A stretch of 64,000 nucleotides of DNA. Origin: Roseovarius sp. (GTDB lineage: Bacteria > Pseudomonadota > Alphaproteobacteria > Rhodobacterales > Rhodobacteraceae). Below the pieces are notes generated by a model that saw nothing but the letters and a program-made list of their open reading frames with translations, ran no database searches and was not told where the DNA came from. How positions within the stretch are numbered: the stretch's first letter is position 1; each line of letters opens with the position of its first letter. Of this stretch, positions 10,167 through 19,535 are shown piece by piece. Position numbers and translations under genes: made by a program. The stretch is from assembly GCA_029212365.1 (NCBI GenBank), contig JARGOC010000001.1, positions 62,001 through 126,000 of the forward strand. The letters are read 5' to 3'.

Positions 10167-11024
10167 ATGAAATTTCGACCCACTTTTCTGGCTGCAGCCA
10201 CACTGGTCATAGCCACGTTACACACTATTCCAGCCCTGTCGCAGGACACGCCCAGCGCAAATACGGTTCTGGCCACTATTGATGACACTGACATCACTCT
10301 GGGTCATATGATTGCCCTGCGATCCAGCCTGCCACCGCATTATGACCAACTTGAGAATGACGTGTTGTTTGATGGCATTCTGAGCCAACTGATCCAACAC
10401 ACATTGCTGGCGCAATCATTAGAGGATGGGCCATCGCGACGCTCTTTGCTGCTCATTGAAAATGAAAGCCGTGCGATTGCTGCGAGCGAGGCGGTAGATG
10501 CCGTTACTGGCACCACAATCACCGATGCGCAGATTGAGGCCGCTTATAAGTCTGAATATCTACAAACGGAGCCTGACACAGAATACAATGCCGCACATAT
10601 CCTGGTTGAAACCAAGGAAGAGGCCACATCGCTGGTTCAAAAACTGGCTGAGGGGGGCGATTTTGCTGCTTTGGCACAGGAGTTTTCCACCGGCCCTTCT
10701 GGCCCGAATGGGGGCGATCTGGGTTGGTTTAGCAAAGGCGTGATGGTTGAACCCTTTTTTGATGCCGTCGTAGCGCTTGATGCCGGTCAGGTTTCAGACC
10801 CGGTCAAAACCCAATTTGGCTGGCATATTATCAAGCTTTTGGAAACCCGCTCTCAAGATCGACCAGAATTGGCTGATGTACGCGAACAGTTGGAAAGCAG
10901 CCTGCGCGAAGAAGCCTTTGAAACCCATATTGCTAACCTTGAAAAGGCAGCCAAGATCGACCGCCCGGATATCAGTGCCATCAGCCCCGATATACTGAAC
11001 AACATTGACCTACTGGAGAAGTAA
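10167..11024 (+). CDS. Exported parvulin-type peptidyl-prolyl isomerase
   Basis: 285 residues with a signal peptide (hydrophobic 7-22, cleavage near ALSQ). A SurA/PrsA-like N-terminal helical region precedes a parvulin domain at about 140-235, shown by AAHILVETKEEA, GGDFAALAQEFS, GGDLGWF and TQFGWHIIKL. The family isomerises prolyl bonds in proteins folding in the periplasm. Its position opposite secA fits handling of exported clients, but the substrates are unknown. AAAGGAT eight bases upstream supports the ATG. argJ follows after 2 bp, so the two are probably co-transcribed. Confidence 0.9.
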   Translation: MKFRPTFLAAATLVIATLHTIPALSQDTPSANTVLATIDDTDITLGHMIALRSSLPPHYDQLENDVLFDGILSQLIQHTLLAQSLEDGPSRRSLLLIENESRAIAASEAVDAVTGTTITDAQIEAAYKSEYLQTEPDTEYNAAHILVETKEEATSLVQKLAEGGDFAALAQEFSTGPSGPNGGDLGWFSKGVMVEPFFDAVVALDAGQVSDPVKTQFGWHIIKLLETRSQDRPELADVREQLESSLREEAFETHIANLEKAAKIDRPDISAISPDILNNIDLLEK

Positions 11025-11026
11025 CC

Positions 11027-12256
11027 ATGGGTGCCACGCCTGCCAAATCGCCATTAGCCCCAGCCAAGTTTCCTGATTTGCCTGAAATTGGCGGTGTCGA
11101 GTTTGCAGTCGCCGAGGCCGGTGTGCGGTACCAAGGCCGACCGGATGTGATGTTGGCCTGTTTGGCCAAAGGCACGGCGATTGCCGGGGTTTTCACCCGG
11201 TCCAGCACACGGTCAGCCGCAGTGCTGGATTGCCAGTCCAAGGTGGGTCGCGACAATAGCCAAAGGGCTGCAATCATTGTGAATTCTGGCAACGCCAATG
11301 CGTTTACCGGGCGCAATGGGCTGGCTTCGGTGAATGCGGTCACGCAGGCGGTTGCGCAGGCGACAGGCGTACCAGAGGGGCGCGTGTTTTCCGCCTCAAC
11401 CGGCGTGATCGGCGAAGCACTGCCACATGACAAGATCAACGACAAACTGACAGAACTGGCGGATACTTTGTCACCCGGCGCCATTGAACAGGCCGCTGGC
11501 GCAATCATGACCACTGATACCTTCGCCAAAGGCGCGGGCACAGTGATTGACATAGATGGCCAAAAGATCCGTATTGCGGGTTTCGCCAAAGGATCAGGTA
11601 TGATCGCCCCCGATATGGCCACGATGCTGGCCTATATCTTTACCGATGCCGCAATTGACCAATCTGAGCTGCAACATATGGTCTCGATTCTGAATGCCAC
11701 GACATTTAACTGCATCACCGTTGATAGCGATACATCCACCTCGGACACTCTCTTGGTGGCGGCCACCGGTGCATCTGGTATCCGGGTTAGCGAAAATAAT
11801 GTTGGTTTCATGGAAGGGTTGCGCCATGTGATGCTCGACCTGGCGCATCAAGTGGTGCGCGACGGGGAAGGTGCTTCAAAGTTCATCGAAGTATCAGTCA
11901 CCGGTGCCGCTAGCGATGAGGATGCGCGCGTTCATGCTCTATCAGTCGCCAACTCTCCGCTGGTCAAAACTGCCGTCGCCGGAGAAGACCCCAACTGGGG
12001 GCGTGTCGTCATGGCCATAGGCAAATCCGGCGCGCGTGCAGACCGCGATACTCTGTCGATCCGTTTCGGTGATATAATAGTGGCCAGCGATGGCTGGGTC
12101 AGCCCTGATTATGACGAAGAGGCCGCCGCCGCCTATATGAAAAATCAAGAGCTTCAGATCCATGTTGATCTGGGCCTTGGCGGCGGAACTTCACGGGTTT
12201 GGACCTGCGATTTGACCCATGGATATATCGAAATCAACGCTGACTACCGGTCATGA
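11027..12256 (+). CDS. argJ: Bifunctional glutamate N-acetyltransferase ArgJ
   Basis: Transfers the acetyl group from N-acetylornithine to glutamate in the cyclic arginine pathway; some members also use acetyl-CoA. The 409-residue precursor self-cleaves before the conserved threonine of the MATML motif, here Thr199, giving alpha and beta chains. Other family blocks seen are NSGNANAFTG, GVIGEALP and GEDPNWGRV. The start is fixed by the 2-bp gap to the isomerase gene. The stop overlaps mutT by an ATGA, which suggests translational coupling. argG, a later arginine step, is at 39.3 kb. Confidence 0.97.
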   Translation: MGATPAKSPLAPAKFPDLPEIGGVEFAVAEAGVRYQGRPDVMLACLAKGTAIAGVFTRSSTRSAAVLDCQSKVGRDNSQRAAIIVNSGNANAFTGRNGLASVNAVTQAVAQATGVPEGRVFSASTGVIGEALPHDKINDKLTELADTLSPGAIEQAAGAIMTTDTFAKGAGTVIDIDGQKIRIAGFAKGSGMIAPDMATMLAYIFTDAAIDQSELQHMVSILNATTFNCITVDSDTSTSDTLLVAATGASGIRVSENNVGFMEGLRHVMLDLAHQVVRDGEGASKFIEVSVTGAASDEDARVHALSVANSPLVKTAVAGEDPNWGRVVMAIGKSGARADRDTLSIRFGDIIVASDGWVSPDYDEEAAAAYMKNQELQIHVDLGLGGGTSRVWTCDLTHGYIEINADYRS

Positions 12257-12651
12257 AAACCATACTGGTTTCCGCCGTTGCCCTGATTGATGTGGATGGT
12301 CGTGTCCTGTTGGCACAGCGCCCCGAGGGCAAATCCATGGCGGGCCTGTGGGAGTTCCCCGGAGGAAAAATTGAACCGGGTGAAACACCCGAAGCCGCTT
12401 TGATACGAGAGTTGCACGAGGAACTGGGGATTGAAACCTGGTCGTCATGCCTGGCTCCGCTGACCTTCGCGAGCCACAGTTATGATGATTTTCACCTTCT
12501 GATGCCGCTTTTCGCCTGCCGCAAGTGGGAGGGCACGCCGCGCGGACAGGAAAATCAGGCTCTCAAATGGGTGCACGCGCGAAACCTGCGTGACTACCCC
12601 ATGCCGCCCGCCGACATTCCACTGATCCCGATTTTGCGCGACTGGCTATAA
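12253..12651 (+). CDS. mutT: MutT-type Nudix hydrolase (8-oxo-dGTP diphosphatase)
   Basis: 132 residues with the complete Nudix box GGKIEPGETPEA followed by RELHEELGI (about residues 35-58). The N-terminal VLLAQRPEGKSMAGLWEFPG is characteristic of MutT, which removes 8-oxo-dGTP from the nucleotide pool. Length is normal. It overlaps the argJ stop by four bases. The pairing with argJ is probably organisational and not a metabolic link. Confidence 0.88.
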   Translation: MKTILVSAVALIDVDGRVLLAQRPEGKSMAGLWEFPGGKIEPGETPEAALIRELHEELGIETWSSCLAPLTFASHSYDDFHLLMPLFACRKWEGTPRGQENQALKWVHARNLRDYPMPPADIPLIPILRDWL

Positions 12652-12803
12652 TCCGGCTGTGCGCTAGCCATCACGGCCTCGCAACATTATTGCGAATTGG
12701 CCTTCTATTTCACAACGAATCATATAATGTGAACATTGTGTAACAAAGTGTTCGGGTAACTATTTCAAGTTCATTCTGCGTGTCCATTCGGGGGGATATT
12801 GAC

Positions 12804-12938
12804 ATGCTACGCACTATACGTCTGGGTAAGTATATTTCTGTGCAAGGCGTCTGTGTACGCTCGCTGCCGAACGGCCTTATGGAAGTCCGTGTCGGAGATC
12901 GCATATTCTCAGGTACACCTGTCTCAAAAGCGGCATAA
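12804..12938 (+). CDS. 44-residue small protein of unknown function
   Basis: A short frame ATG-TAA encodes 44 residues starting MLRTIRLGKYISVQG and ending GTPVSKAA. It is basic, with no transmembrane segment or signal peptide. Support for coding comes from a GGGGGA about nine bases before the ATG, a perfect TATAAT at 12723-12728, and a strong terminator 12 bp after the stop. Together these frame a self-contained small transcription unit between mutT and infB. The VRVGDRIFSGTPV stretch looks like a small beta-barrel strand pair. I do not recognise the family; a wrongly called leader RNA is the alternative. Confidence 0.55.
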   Translation: MLRTIRLGKYISVQGVCVRSLPNGLMEVRVGDRIFSGTPVSKAA

Positions 12939-12949
12939 ACCCAAAATGT

Positions 12950-12982
12950 AAAAAGGCGGCAGATGATTCTGCCGCCTTTTTT
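12950..12982. terminator. Bidirectional terminator between small gene and infB
   Basis: GGCGGCAGA (12955-12963) and TCTGCCGCC (12968-12976) form a 9-bp stem with a 4-base loop, flanked by A residues on the left and T residues on the right. It can end both the rightward small-gene transcript and the leftward infB operon. Confidence 0.95.
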
Positions 12983-13001
12983 AGGTGGGTTTCTACGCGG
13001 C

Positions 13002-15479
13002 TTAATCCAGCTTCCGCTCGACCTCTTCGCGCTCGAAAATCTCGATCACGTCATCGGGACGAATGTCGTCGTAGTTTTCAAACGCCATGCCGCATTCCTG
13101 ACCGGACTGCACTTCGGGCACTTCATCCTTGAAGCGCTTAAGCGTTTTCAGCGTGCCTTCGTGGATCACCACATCATCACGCAAAAGACGTACACCAGCC
13201 GAACGACGCGCAACGCCTTCTGTAACCAGACAACCAGCAACCTTGCCAACGCCAGTCACTTTGAAGACCTCTTTGATCTTCGCATAGCCGATGAAGTTCT
13301 CGCGGATTTCAGCGCCCAGCAGGCCAGAAGCGGCAGCTTTCACGTCATCCACCAGATCATAGATCACCGAATAATACCGGATCTCAACGCCCTTTTGGTT
13401 GGCTGAGTTGCGCGCCGGCGCATTGGCCCGCACGTTGAAGCCAAACACAGGTGCACCCGATGCCTCGGCCAGACCAATGTCTGATTCGGTGATCGCGCCC
13501 ACGCCCGAGTGCAGCACACGCACGCGCACCTCGTCGTTGCCGATTTTTTCCATCGCCTGGACGATCGCTTCGGCAGACCCCTGCACATCGGTTTTCACCA
13601 AAATGGGCATCTCGGTCATGTTTTCGTTGGTTTTGGCCTGCGCCATCAACTGTTCCAACGATGTGCCAGCACCGGCAGCGGCACGTTTGTCTTTCGCCGC
13701 CTTCTCACGATACTCAGCGATTTCGCGCGCTTGGGCTTCGGTGTCTACAACGTTCAGAACATCACCCGCTTCGGGCGTGCCGTTCAGGCCCAACACCTCA
13801 ACCGGCACCGAAGGGCCAGCCTCTTTGATGCGATCACCACGGTCGTTAATCAGCGCACGAACACGGCCAAACTGCTCACCGACAACAAAGATGTCGCCTT
13901 GCTTGAGCGTACCCTTCTGCACCAGAACCGTAGCAACCGGGCCACGGCCCACATCCAGCTGCGCCTCGATCACGGCACCTTCGGCGGCGCGGTCGGGGTT
14001 CGCTTTCAGCTCCAGGATCTCCGACTGCAATGCAATGGCTTCCAGCAATTCATCAAGGCCCTGGCCAGTGATGGCCGAAACCTCAACATCCTGCACTTCG
14101 CCTGACATTGCTTCAACGATCACTTCGTGTTGCAGCAGATCGGTGCGCACTTTGTTGGGGTCCGCATCGGGTTTGTCGATTTTGTTGATCGCCACAATCA
14201 TCGGCACCTGCGCCGCTTTGGCGTGGTTGATCGCCTCAATCGTTTGCGGCATCACAGCATCATCCGCCGCCACAACCAACACCACGATATCCGTTACCTG
14301 AGCACCCCGCGCCCGCATTGACGTAAACGCCGCGTGGCCTGGGGTATCAAGGAACGACAGCACCGTGCCGCTGTCGGTGGTCACCTGATAGGCACCGATA
14401 TGCTGGGTGATGCCACCGGCCTCACCTGACACAACTTTGGCATCCCGGATCGCATCCAAAAGCGAGGTTTTACCGTGGTCAACGTGGCCCATGATAGTAA
14501 TCACTGGCGGACGCGGCACCAAATCTTCGTCTTTGTCATCAACACCGGCGATCACATCTTCCACATCGGCATCCGACACGCGCACAACTTTGTGGCCGAA
14601 CTCTTCGATGATCAATTCAGCGGTATCTGCATCAATGGTCTGGTTTTGCGTGACCATCATATCGTTGTTCATCAACGTCTTGATAACGTCGGCAACTCGC
14701 TCGGCCATACGGTTGGCCAGCTCGGACACCACGATGGTTTCCGGCAGTTGCACATCGCGGATCACCTTCTCGCGCTCTTGAACGCCGCCCATTGCTTTCT
14801 GGCGTGCGCGCTCTTGCTTGCGTTTCATCGCAGCCATAGATTTTTGACGGCCACCCTCACCACCAGACAATGCCTGGTTCAGCGTCAGCTTGCCCGAACG
14901 ACGGCCATCATGCTGGCCTTTGCCGCGGCCACGCTGATCGCGGTCTTTGGTGACTTCCTGCTTGCGCGGAGCCTGTTTGGTCGGGGCACTGCGGGGCTGT
15001 GCGGCGTCCTCAACCGGAGCAGCGGCAGCTACAGCAGCTTGCTGAGCAGCAGCGGCGGCTTCAGCAACCTTGCGTTCTTCTTCGGCCTTGGCGCGGGCTT
15101 TCTCGGCACGTTCCTTTTCCTCGGCCTCTTTGGCTTCGGCTTCGGCGCGGCGGCGGTTGCGCTCGGCTTCGCGCTCCAGCTCTTGGGCTTCGCGTTTGGC
15201 GGCATCCTCAGCTTCGCGGGCTTTTGCGGCCTGCAATGCCTTTAGACGGCGTTCCATTTCCGCATCAGAAATACCAGCGGGGCGTTTGCCTGGATTGACA
15301 TTCGCCTGTGGTTTACCCGCAGCACCAGGTGCAGCACCCGGCTTGGGCACCACAACACGCTTGCGCTTGGTTTCCACCACGACGTTTTTGGTGCGCCCAT
15401 GGCTAAAGCTCTGCTTAACGTTCCCCGCACGGGGACCGGTACGCACGCCCAAAGTTTTCTTTTCGTCGTTGTCGCTCAT
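13002..15479 (-). CDS. infB: Translation initiation factor IF-2
   Basis: GTPase that places initiator tRNA on the 30S subunit. The 825-residue product has a long charged, Ala/Glu/Arg-rich N-terminal region (about 60-200), then the G domain with [17 protein letters not shown] and NKID, followed by domains II-IV. The ATG at 15479 is preferred over an in-frame TTG at 15488, because AAGGAAG lies nine bases from the ATG but would touch the TTG. It begins 5 bp after the ylxR stop and is the last gene of the rimP operon. Confidence 0.97.
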   Translation of the reverse strand: MSDNDEKKTLGVRTGPRAGNVKQSFSHGRTKNVVVETKRKRVVVPKPGAAPGAAGKPQANVNPGKRPAGISDAEMERRLKALQAAKAREAEDAAKREAQELEREAERNRRRAEAEAKEAEEKERAEKARAKAEEERKVAEAAAAAQQAAVAAAAPVEDAAQPRSAPTKQAPRKQEVTKDRDQRGRGKGQHDGRRSGKLTLNQALSGGEGGRQKSMAAMKRKQERARQKAMGGVQEREKVIRDVQLPETIVVSELANRMAERVADVIKTLMNNDMMVTQNQTIDADTAELIIEEFGHKVVRVSDADVEDVIAGVDDKDEDLVPRPPVITIMGHVDHGKTSLLDAIRDAKVVSGEAGGITQHIGAYQVTTDSGTVLSFLDTPGHAAFTSMRARGAQVTDIVVLVVAADDAVMPQTIEAINHAKAAQVPMIVAINKIDKPDADPNKVRTDLLQHEVIVEAMSGEVQDVEVSAITGQGLDELLEAIALQSEILELKANPDRAAEGAVIEAQLDVGRGPVATVLVQKGTLKQGDIFVVGEQFGRVRALINDRGDRIKEAGPSVPVEVLGLNGTPEAGDVLNVVDTEAQAREIAEYREKAAKDKRAAAGAGTSLEQLMAQAKTNENMTEMPILVKTDVQGSAEAIVQAMEKIGNDEVRVRVLHSGVGAITESDIGLAEASGAPVFGFNVRANAPARNSANQKGVEIRYYSVIYDLVDDVKAAASGLLGAEIRENFIGYAKIKEVFKVTGVGKVAGCLVTEGVARRSAGVRLLRDDVVIHEGTLKTLKRFKDEVPEVQSGQECGMAFENYDDIRPDDVIEIFEREEVERKLD

Positions 15480-15484
15480 CTGGT

Positions 15485-16108
15485 TCAACTTCCTTTCCGG
15501 CGGGTCTTTTCGCCGTCCGAGACGCGCAGGCCCCTTAGCCTTGCCGCATCCTCTACAACACGTTGGGCCAAACCTCCAGCGCGCAGTGCGGCATGGATTG
15601 TGGTTTGTTTCCCAAAGGCCCGGCCCAGCTCGTCTGCTGTCAGCCAGCCTATAAAATCTCCGCCATACGGCGTACTTAACTTCGATTTACCCCGTTCCGA
15701 CCCATCCGAGGCCTGGATCAAAACGGTGGCTTCTTCCATTTGCAGCCAGTTTTTGACCTTTTCATACCCGGCCACGGCATTACCGCCTTTGCGTGCCAGG
15801 CTGATCAGATCGATCACCCGTTTGCTCATCTGGGCCTCAAGCTGCGTCACGAGGTCTTCTGAGACGGTCACGGGCTGCTTGGCTGCCCGGGCAAAAAGCC
15901 CCTTGGTGGCGGCCTTGCTCAATGCCTCATGCGTGGCACTAACCCAAATTCCACGGCCCGGCAGCTTGCCTGCCAAATCCGGTACGATCTGCGCATCCGG
16001 GCCCACCACAAAGCGGATCATCCCATAGGTAGGATGCACCTCGCCCGTGGCAATGCACTTGCGCTCTGGACCGTTTGTTCGGTCTTTGGATTGCCCGCCG
16101 CGACCCAT
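15485..16108 (-). CDS. YlxR-type RNA-binding protein fused to L7Ae-like domain
   Basis: 207 residues. The N-terminal YlxR (DUF448) domain is seen as [10 protein letters not shown] and [16 protein letters not shown]. The second half resembles the L7Ae/L30e RNA-binding fold, with [19 protein letters not shown]. The N-terminal half of such proteins is a usual partner of nusA and infB; the fused form is common in alphaproteobacteria. A role in transcription-translation control or ribosome biogenesis is inferred from context. It lies 24 bp from nusA and 5 bp from infB. Confidence 0.9.
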   Translation of the reverse strand: MGRGGQSKDRTNGPERKCIATGEVHPTYGMIRFVVGPDAQIVPDLAGKLPGRGIWVSATHEALSKAATKGLFARAAKQPVTVSEDLVTQLEAQMSKRVIDLISLARKGGNAVAGYEKVKNWLQMEEATVLIQASDGSERGKSKLSTPYGGDFIGWLTADELGRAFGKQTTIHAALRAGGLAQRVVEDAARLRGLRVSDGEKTRRKGS

Positions 16109-16132
16109 CAGGTGCCTCCGAAGCCTGAAAAA

Positions 16133-17770
16133 TCAGGCTTCAGCCCCCTGTTCTTCTTCGCCGTCGTCATCGCCAACTTCGGCTTCGGCTTCATCTTCCT
16201 GCGAAATCAAATCATCCGGATCAACCCAGCCCAGCATCACGCGGGCGGTCATCACCATGTCTTGTGCCTCTTCCAAAGAGATCTCAAAGGGTTCCAGGAT
16301 ACCATCGTCTTTGATGCGCTCGCCGTCTTGGGTGGTCCAGCCGCCGGCCAACTCCCAATCGGCGCAGGTGGCAAAATCTTCCAGCGTTTTGACGCCATCT
16401 TCGGCAAGGGCCAGCACCATTTTTGGCGTCAGACCATCAAAACCAATCAGGCTGTCTTCGACACCCAATTCGCGCGCCTTGTCGAGTGCTTCCTTGGCTT
16501 GCGCTTCCAGAACGTCACGGGCACGCGCCTGCAATTCCTTGGCAGTGTCTTCGTCAACACCGTCGATGACCAGCAATTCGTCAATCTCGACATAGGCCAC
16601 TTCTTCGAGGTTGGTGAACCCTTCCGAAACCAGCAACTGGGCAAAGAACTCATCCAGATCCAGATTTTCCATGAACAGGCCAGTGCGCAGTTCAAATTCT
16701 TTCTGACGACGCTCCGAATCTTCGGCTTCGGTCATGATGTCGATATCAAGGTTGGTCAGCTGACTGGCCAGACGCACGTTTTGACCACGACGACCAATGG
16801 CAAGGCTCAACTGATCCTCGGGGACTACGACTTCGATGCGCTCGGCTTCTTCGTCCAAAACAACTTTGGACACTTCAGCAGGCTGCAACGCATTCACAAG
16901 GAAGGTCGGCTGATCTTCGTTCCACGGGATAATGTCGATTTTCTCGCCCTGAAGTTCGTTCACAACGGCCTGCACGCGGCTACCGCGCATACCAACGCAG
17001 GCACCAACAGGATCAATCGAGTTGTCGTATGAGATCACAGCAATTTTGGCACGCGAACCGGGGTCACGAGCCACCGCTTTGATGTCGATGATGCCGTCAT
17101 AAATTTCGGGCACTTCCATCTTGAACAACTCAGCCATGAACTCAGGCGCGGTGCGGCTCAGGAAAATCTGAGGGCCACGGGCCTCGCGGCGGACGTCCTT
17201 GATGAAACACCGGATGCGGTCATTCGGGCGATAGCTCTCGCGGCCGATCTTTTCGTTCCGGCGCAGGATGGCTTCACCACGGCCCACATCAACGATGACA
17301 TTGCCGTATTCCTCACGCTTGACCTGACCATTGATGATCGTGCCTGCGCGGTCTTTGAATTCTTCGTACTGGCGGTCACGCTCGGCTTCGCGGACCTTTT
17401 GCAAGATCACCTGCTTGGCTGATTGCGCCGCGATACGGCCCATTTCAACGGGAGGAACTTCTTCGATGAACTGATCGCCCACTTTGGGGTCGTCCAGATA
17501 CTGCTTGGCCTGCTCAACAGTGAACTCGGCCTGGTAATTCTCCAGCTCTTCTTCCTCAACCACTGTGCGCACACGGGTAAAGGATGCGCGACCGGTCTTG
17601 CGGTCAATCACAACGCGGATATCCATCTCGGCGCCGTAGCGGCTCTTTGCAGCGCGCGCCAGGCTCTCTTCCATTGCCTCAATGACCAACACGGGGTCGA
17701 TCATTTTTTCGCGGGCTACGGCCTCGGCGGTTTGCAACAGCTCCAGTTGGTTGGCTGATGTGATTGCCAT
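16133..17770 (-). CDS. nusA: Transcription elongation/termination factor NusA
   Basis: Binds RNA polymerase and nascent RNA to modulate pausing, termination and antitermination. The 545 residues show the N-terminal polymerase-binding domain (1-125), an S1 domain (about 135-200), tandem KH domains including GACVGMRGSRV and AIGRRGQNVRLA, two helical acidic repeats, and an acidic tail ending in EEEQGAEA. It lies 3 bp from rimP, and the operon leader contains an intrinsic terminator that NusA itself could act on. Confidence 0.97.
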   Translation of the reverse strand: MAITSANQLELLQTAEAVAREKMIDPVLVIEAMEESLARAAKSRYGAEMDIRVVIDRKTGRASFTRVRTVVEEEELENYQAEFTVEQAKQYLDDPKVGDQFIEEVPPVEMGRIAAQSAKQVILQKVREAERDRQYEEFKDRAGTIINGQVKREEYGNVIVDVGRGEAILRRNEKIGRESYRPNDRIRCFIKDVRREARGPQIFLSRTAPEFMAELFKMEVPEIYDGIIDIKAVARDPGSRAKIAVISYDNSIDPVGACVGMRGSRVQAVVNELQGEKIDIIPWNEDQPTFLVNALQPAEVSKVVLDEEAERIEVVVPEDQLSLAIGRRGQNVRLASQLTNLDIDIMTEAEDSERRQKEFELRTGLFMENLDLDEFFAQLLVSEGFTNLEEVAYVEIDELLVIDGVDEDTAKELQARARDVLEAQAKEALDKARELGVEDSLIGFDGLTPKMVLALAEDGVKTLEDFATCADWELAGGWTTQDGERIKDDGILEPFEISLEEAQDMVMTARVMLGWVDPDDLISQEDEAEAEVGDDDGEEEQGAEA

Positions 17771-17773
17771 GGG

Positions 17774-18355
17774 TCAGTCCTCCTCAGAACCGGTATCGGT
17801 TTCGGTCTCAATATCATCAAATTGGTCTTCGTCGATCTGGCCCGCATCCTTGCGCGCCTTGAGCATGTCTTTGATCAATTCGTCGGTCAGAACCAGCTTG
17901 GCCTCGGCCAGCCAGTCAAATTGCAGTCCAATTGTGCCTTCTTCAACGTTGATCAGCACATCTTCGCCCTCAACGCCCGCCAGCATTCCTTTGAACCGCT
18001 TGCGCCCGTCGATCATCTCGGCTGTTTCCAGCTTGGCCTCATAGCCCTCAAACATCTCAAAGTCTTTGATTCGTGTCAGGGGCCGGTCGATACCGGGGCT
18101 GGACACCTCAAGCGTATATTCATCCACGATCGGATCTTCGACATCCAAAACCGCGCTGACGGCCGTGCTGATTGCAGCGCAGTCATCCACCTCAATCCCG
18201 CCCTCGGGTTTATCGGCCATGATCTGCAACATGGTGGTTTTGCCACTCATCAGCCGCACACGCACCAGCTCATAGCCGAGATCTTCTATCACCGGGGTGA
18301 TAATCTCGGCCATCCGGCGGTCAATCGCTGCTTTGGCTATCAGGTCGTTGCTCAT
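17774..18355 (-). CDS. rimP: Ribosome maturation factor RimP
   Basis: Needed for 30S subunit maturation. The 193-residue product starts [15 protein letters not shown]. The family core is seen in [25 protein letters not shown] and [12 protein letters not shown]. An open frame extends 44 codons further upstream but runs through the promoter and leader terminator, so the ATG at 18355 with AAGGA four bases before it is the real start. It is the first gene of the rimP-nusA-ylxR-infB operon. The C-terminus is unusually rich in Asp/Glu. Confidence 0.95.
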   Translation of the reverse strand: MSNDLIAKAAIDRRMAEIITPVIEDLGYELVRVRLMSGKTTMLQIMADKPEGGIEVDDCAAISTAVSAVLDVEDPIVDEYTLEVSSPGIDRPLTRIKDFEMFEGYEAKLETAEMIDGRKRFKGMLAGVEGEDVLINVEEGTIGLQFDWLAEAKLVLTDELIKDMLKARKDAGQIDEDQFDDIETETDTGSEED

Positions 18356-18452
18356 GGGGTCCTTGCCAGATGTCAGGCACAAAAAAACGGGCGCGCGGCC
18401 CGTGAAAATTTCCGGTGGAGCCGTTCGGTGTGGACCCGAAAGCGCCGCTGTT
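18356..18452 (-). ncRNA. rimP leader (putative transcription attenuator)
   Basis: The roughly 97-nt leader between the predicted start near 18452 and the rimP ATG contains a short hairpin followed by an intrinsic terminator that ends about 25 bp before rimP. A rimP leader has been described as a computationally predicted alphaproteobacterial attenuator upstream of rimP-nusA-infB; position and terminator match that description. The minus-strand segment GGGTCC (18432-18437) is also exactly complementary to GGACCC at the rimP ribosome binding site (18357-18362), allowing an alternative fold. Confidence 0.7.
18381..18403 (-). terminator. Intrinsic terminator inside the rimP leader
   Basis: On the minus strand ACGGGC (18403-18398) pairs with GCCCGT (18392-18387) across a 5-base loop, followed at once by seven T residues. 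It lies upstream of rimP in the direction of transcription, so it must be read through for the operon to be expressed. Confidence 0.82.
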
Positions 18453-18458
18453 GATTGG

Positions 18459-18487
18459 GATATAGAGGGTGGTGGGTGAGTCTGCAA
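18459..18487 (-). promoter_or_regulatory. Promoter of the rimP-nusA-infB operon
   Basis: TTGCAG (18487-18482) and TATATC (18464-18459) on the minus strand are separated by exactly 17 bp. The -35 hexamer is the same as in the candidate dnaK promoter. The predicted start is near 18452. Confidence 0.6.
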
Positions 18488-18495
18488 GGGGCTGA

Positions 18496-19140
18496 TTACT
18501 TTTCCAACCAGAATGGCAAAGCACCAAAAACGATTGCGGCCACAAGAGCGATAAGACCTATCAATGTTCCAATAAAGAAATTTCGCGTCTGCACAATTTG
18601 CTGCTGAATTTTCTTGTTTAGTTCTTCACGCGAATATTCTGTTGTCCGACAGAAATCACGCAATTCACGAAACGCATTCATGTGAGCTTCATGATCAGTG
18701 GAACGGTCTCTGCCAGTATCGCGCGCCGCTGAAACTCTATCTTGAATCTCATCGCACCTTTTGAGAATTTTGATCCAATCTGGTATTATGTCAATAATCG
18801 TTACCGATTTGTATTCTTCCTTGAATATCGAAATAAATTCTATTGCTGATAGTATTCCCGCTTCGCTCGCTTCGTACGCAGCGCGTCGGCAATGTCGAAC
18901 CGCATCTTTTAGGTGTTCAAATTCCTTTGAAGTCCCATCAGGCTCATCGGAAACTGACATCAGAAGGTGGTAACCCGCGTATCGCATTTCATTGATCGCG
19001 GGCACACCTGCTTCGTCGCGAAAGTCAGCTACTTCGCGGCAAAGTTGGTCAGCATTATCATATTCTTTTCTTAATTGATCAATGAGCGCTGAAACATCTT
19101 CCTCAAGCGCTGAAGAACCTTTTATCTTTGAGTCGTTCAT
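18496..19140 (-). CDS. Tail-anchored helical protein of unknown function
   Basis: 214 residues, rich in charged residues and predicted helical through about residue 185, then one C-terminal membrane helix ([19 protein letters not shown]) and a short WLEK end. That layout suggests a membrane-anchored protein with most of its mass in the cytoplasm. I recognise no catalytic motif. The gene is strikingly AT-rich compared with both neighbours, which points to horizontal transfer. It overlaps the 3' end of the small upstream gene by 38 bp and has no strong ribosome binding site of its own, so translation is probably coupled. Confidence 0.7.
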   Translation of the reverse strand: MNDSKIKGSSALEEDVSALIDQLRKEYDNADQLCREVADFRDEAGVPAINEMRYAGYHLLMSVSDEPDGTSKEFEHLKDAVRHCRRAAYEASEAGILSAIEFISIFKEEYKSVTIIDIIPDWIKILKRCDEIQDRVSAARDTGRDRSTDHEAHMNAFRELRDFCRTTEYSREELNKKIQQQIVQTRNFFIGTLIGLIALVAAIVFGALPFWLEK

Positions 19141-19306
19141 ACTGCTTATCTACGTCTTCCGTGGTATAGAATTTACCCTTCTGGAGACGGATATTGCCAT
19201 GAGAGCGCTGGGCAACCACTTGATTTAAGGCATCTCTGCGGCGCACCTCAGTCGCCTTAGGAAGCCGGGGTACCGAAAACGCAGAAATAACTCGTGCGAG
19301 CAACAT
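19103..19306 (-). CDS. Small basic protein paired with the tail-anchored protein
   Basis: 67 residues from the ATG at 19306, which has GAGG about seven bases upstream. A GTG at 19378 in the same frame is possible but would place a promoter-like TTGACG/CATACG pair inside the gene. The product is basic and Arg/Lys-rich, with SHGNIRLQKGKFYTTEDV followed by a charged end. No family is recognised. It is AT-rich like its partner, and the two form a 0.8-kb cassette between the rimP promoter and the sitD stop. Confidence 0.55.
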   Translation of the reverse strand: MLLARVISAFSVPRLPKATEVRRRDALNQVVAQRSHGNIRLQKGKFYTTEDVDKQYERLKDKRFFSA

Positions 19307-19334
19307 TGTTAGCCTCTTTGAAGTTAAGCGATGG

Positions 19335-19363
19335 CGTATGGACTTATTGTGCAATTGCGTCAA
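19335..19363 (-). promoter_or_regulatory. Candidate promoter of the two-gene AT-rich cassette
   Basis: On the minus strand TTGACG (19363-19358) and CATACG (19340-19335) are 17 bp apart, just upstream of the ATG at 19306. The -10 is weak. The remaining gap to 19535 is AT-rich, and I see nothing else in it. Confidence 0.3.
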
Positions 19364-19535
19364 GTCAAAATTCCCCACATTCCTTTTGATTCTAGCAGAA
19401 AAGATTAATGTTAGAAAGAATCACAACTAACAATCTCGCTGCGGCATTCTGAATGTGACAAATCCGACTCAATCTACAAAACTGAACTTTAGTGGAGTAA
19501 TTTTTGGGCCACAATCGTCATAACACTCTAATCGC

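Noticed and set aside
15929-17032. 367-codon open frame opposite ylxR/nusA
   Set aside because: Antisense shadow of nusA; low-complexity composition and no homologous pattern.
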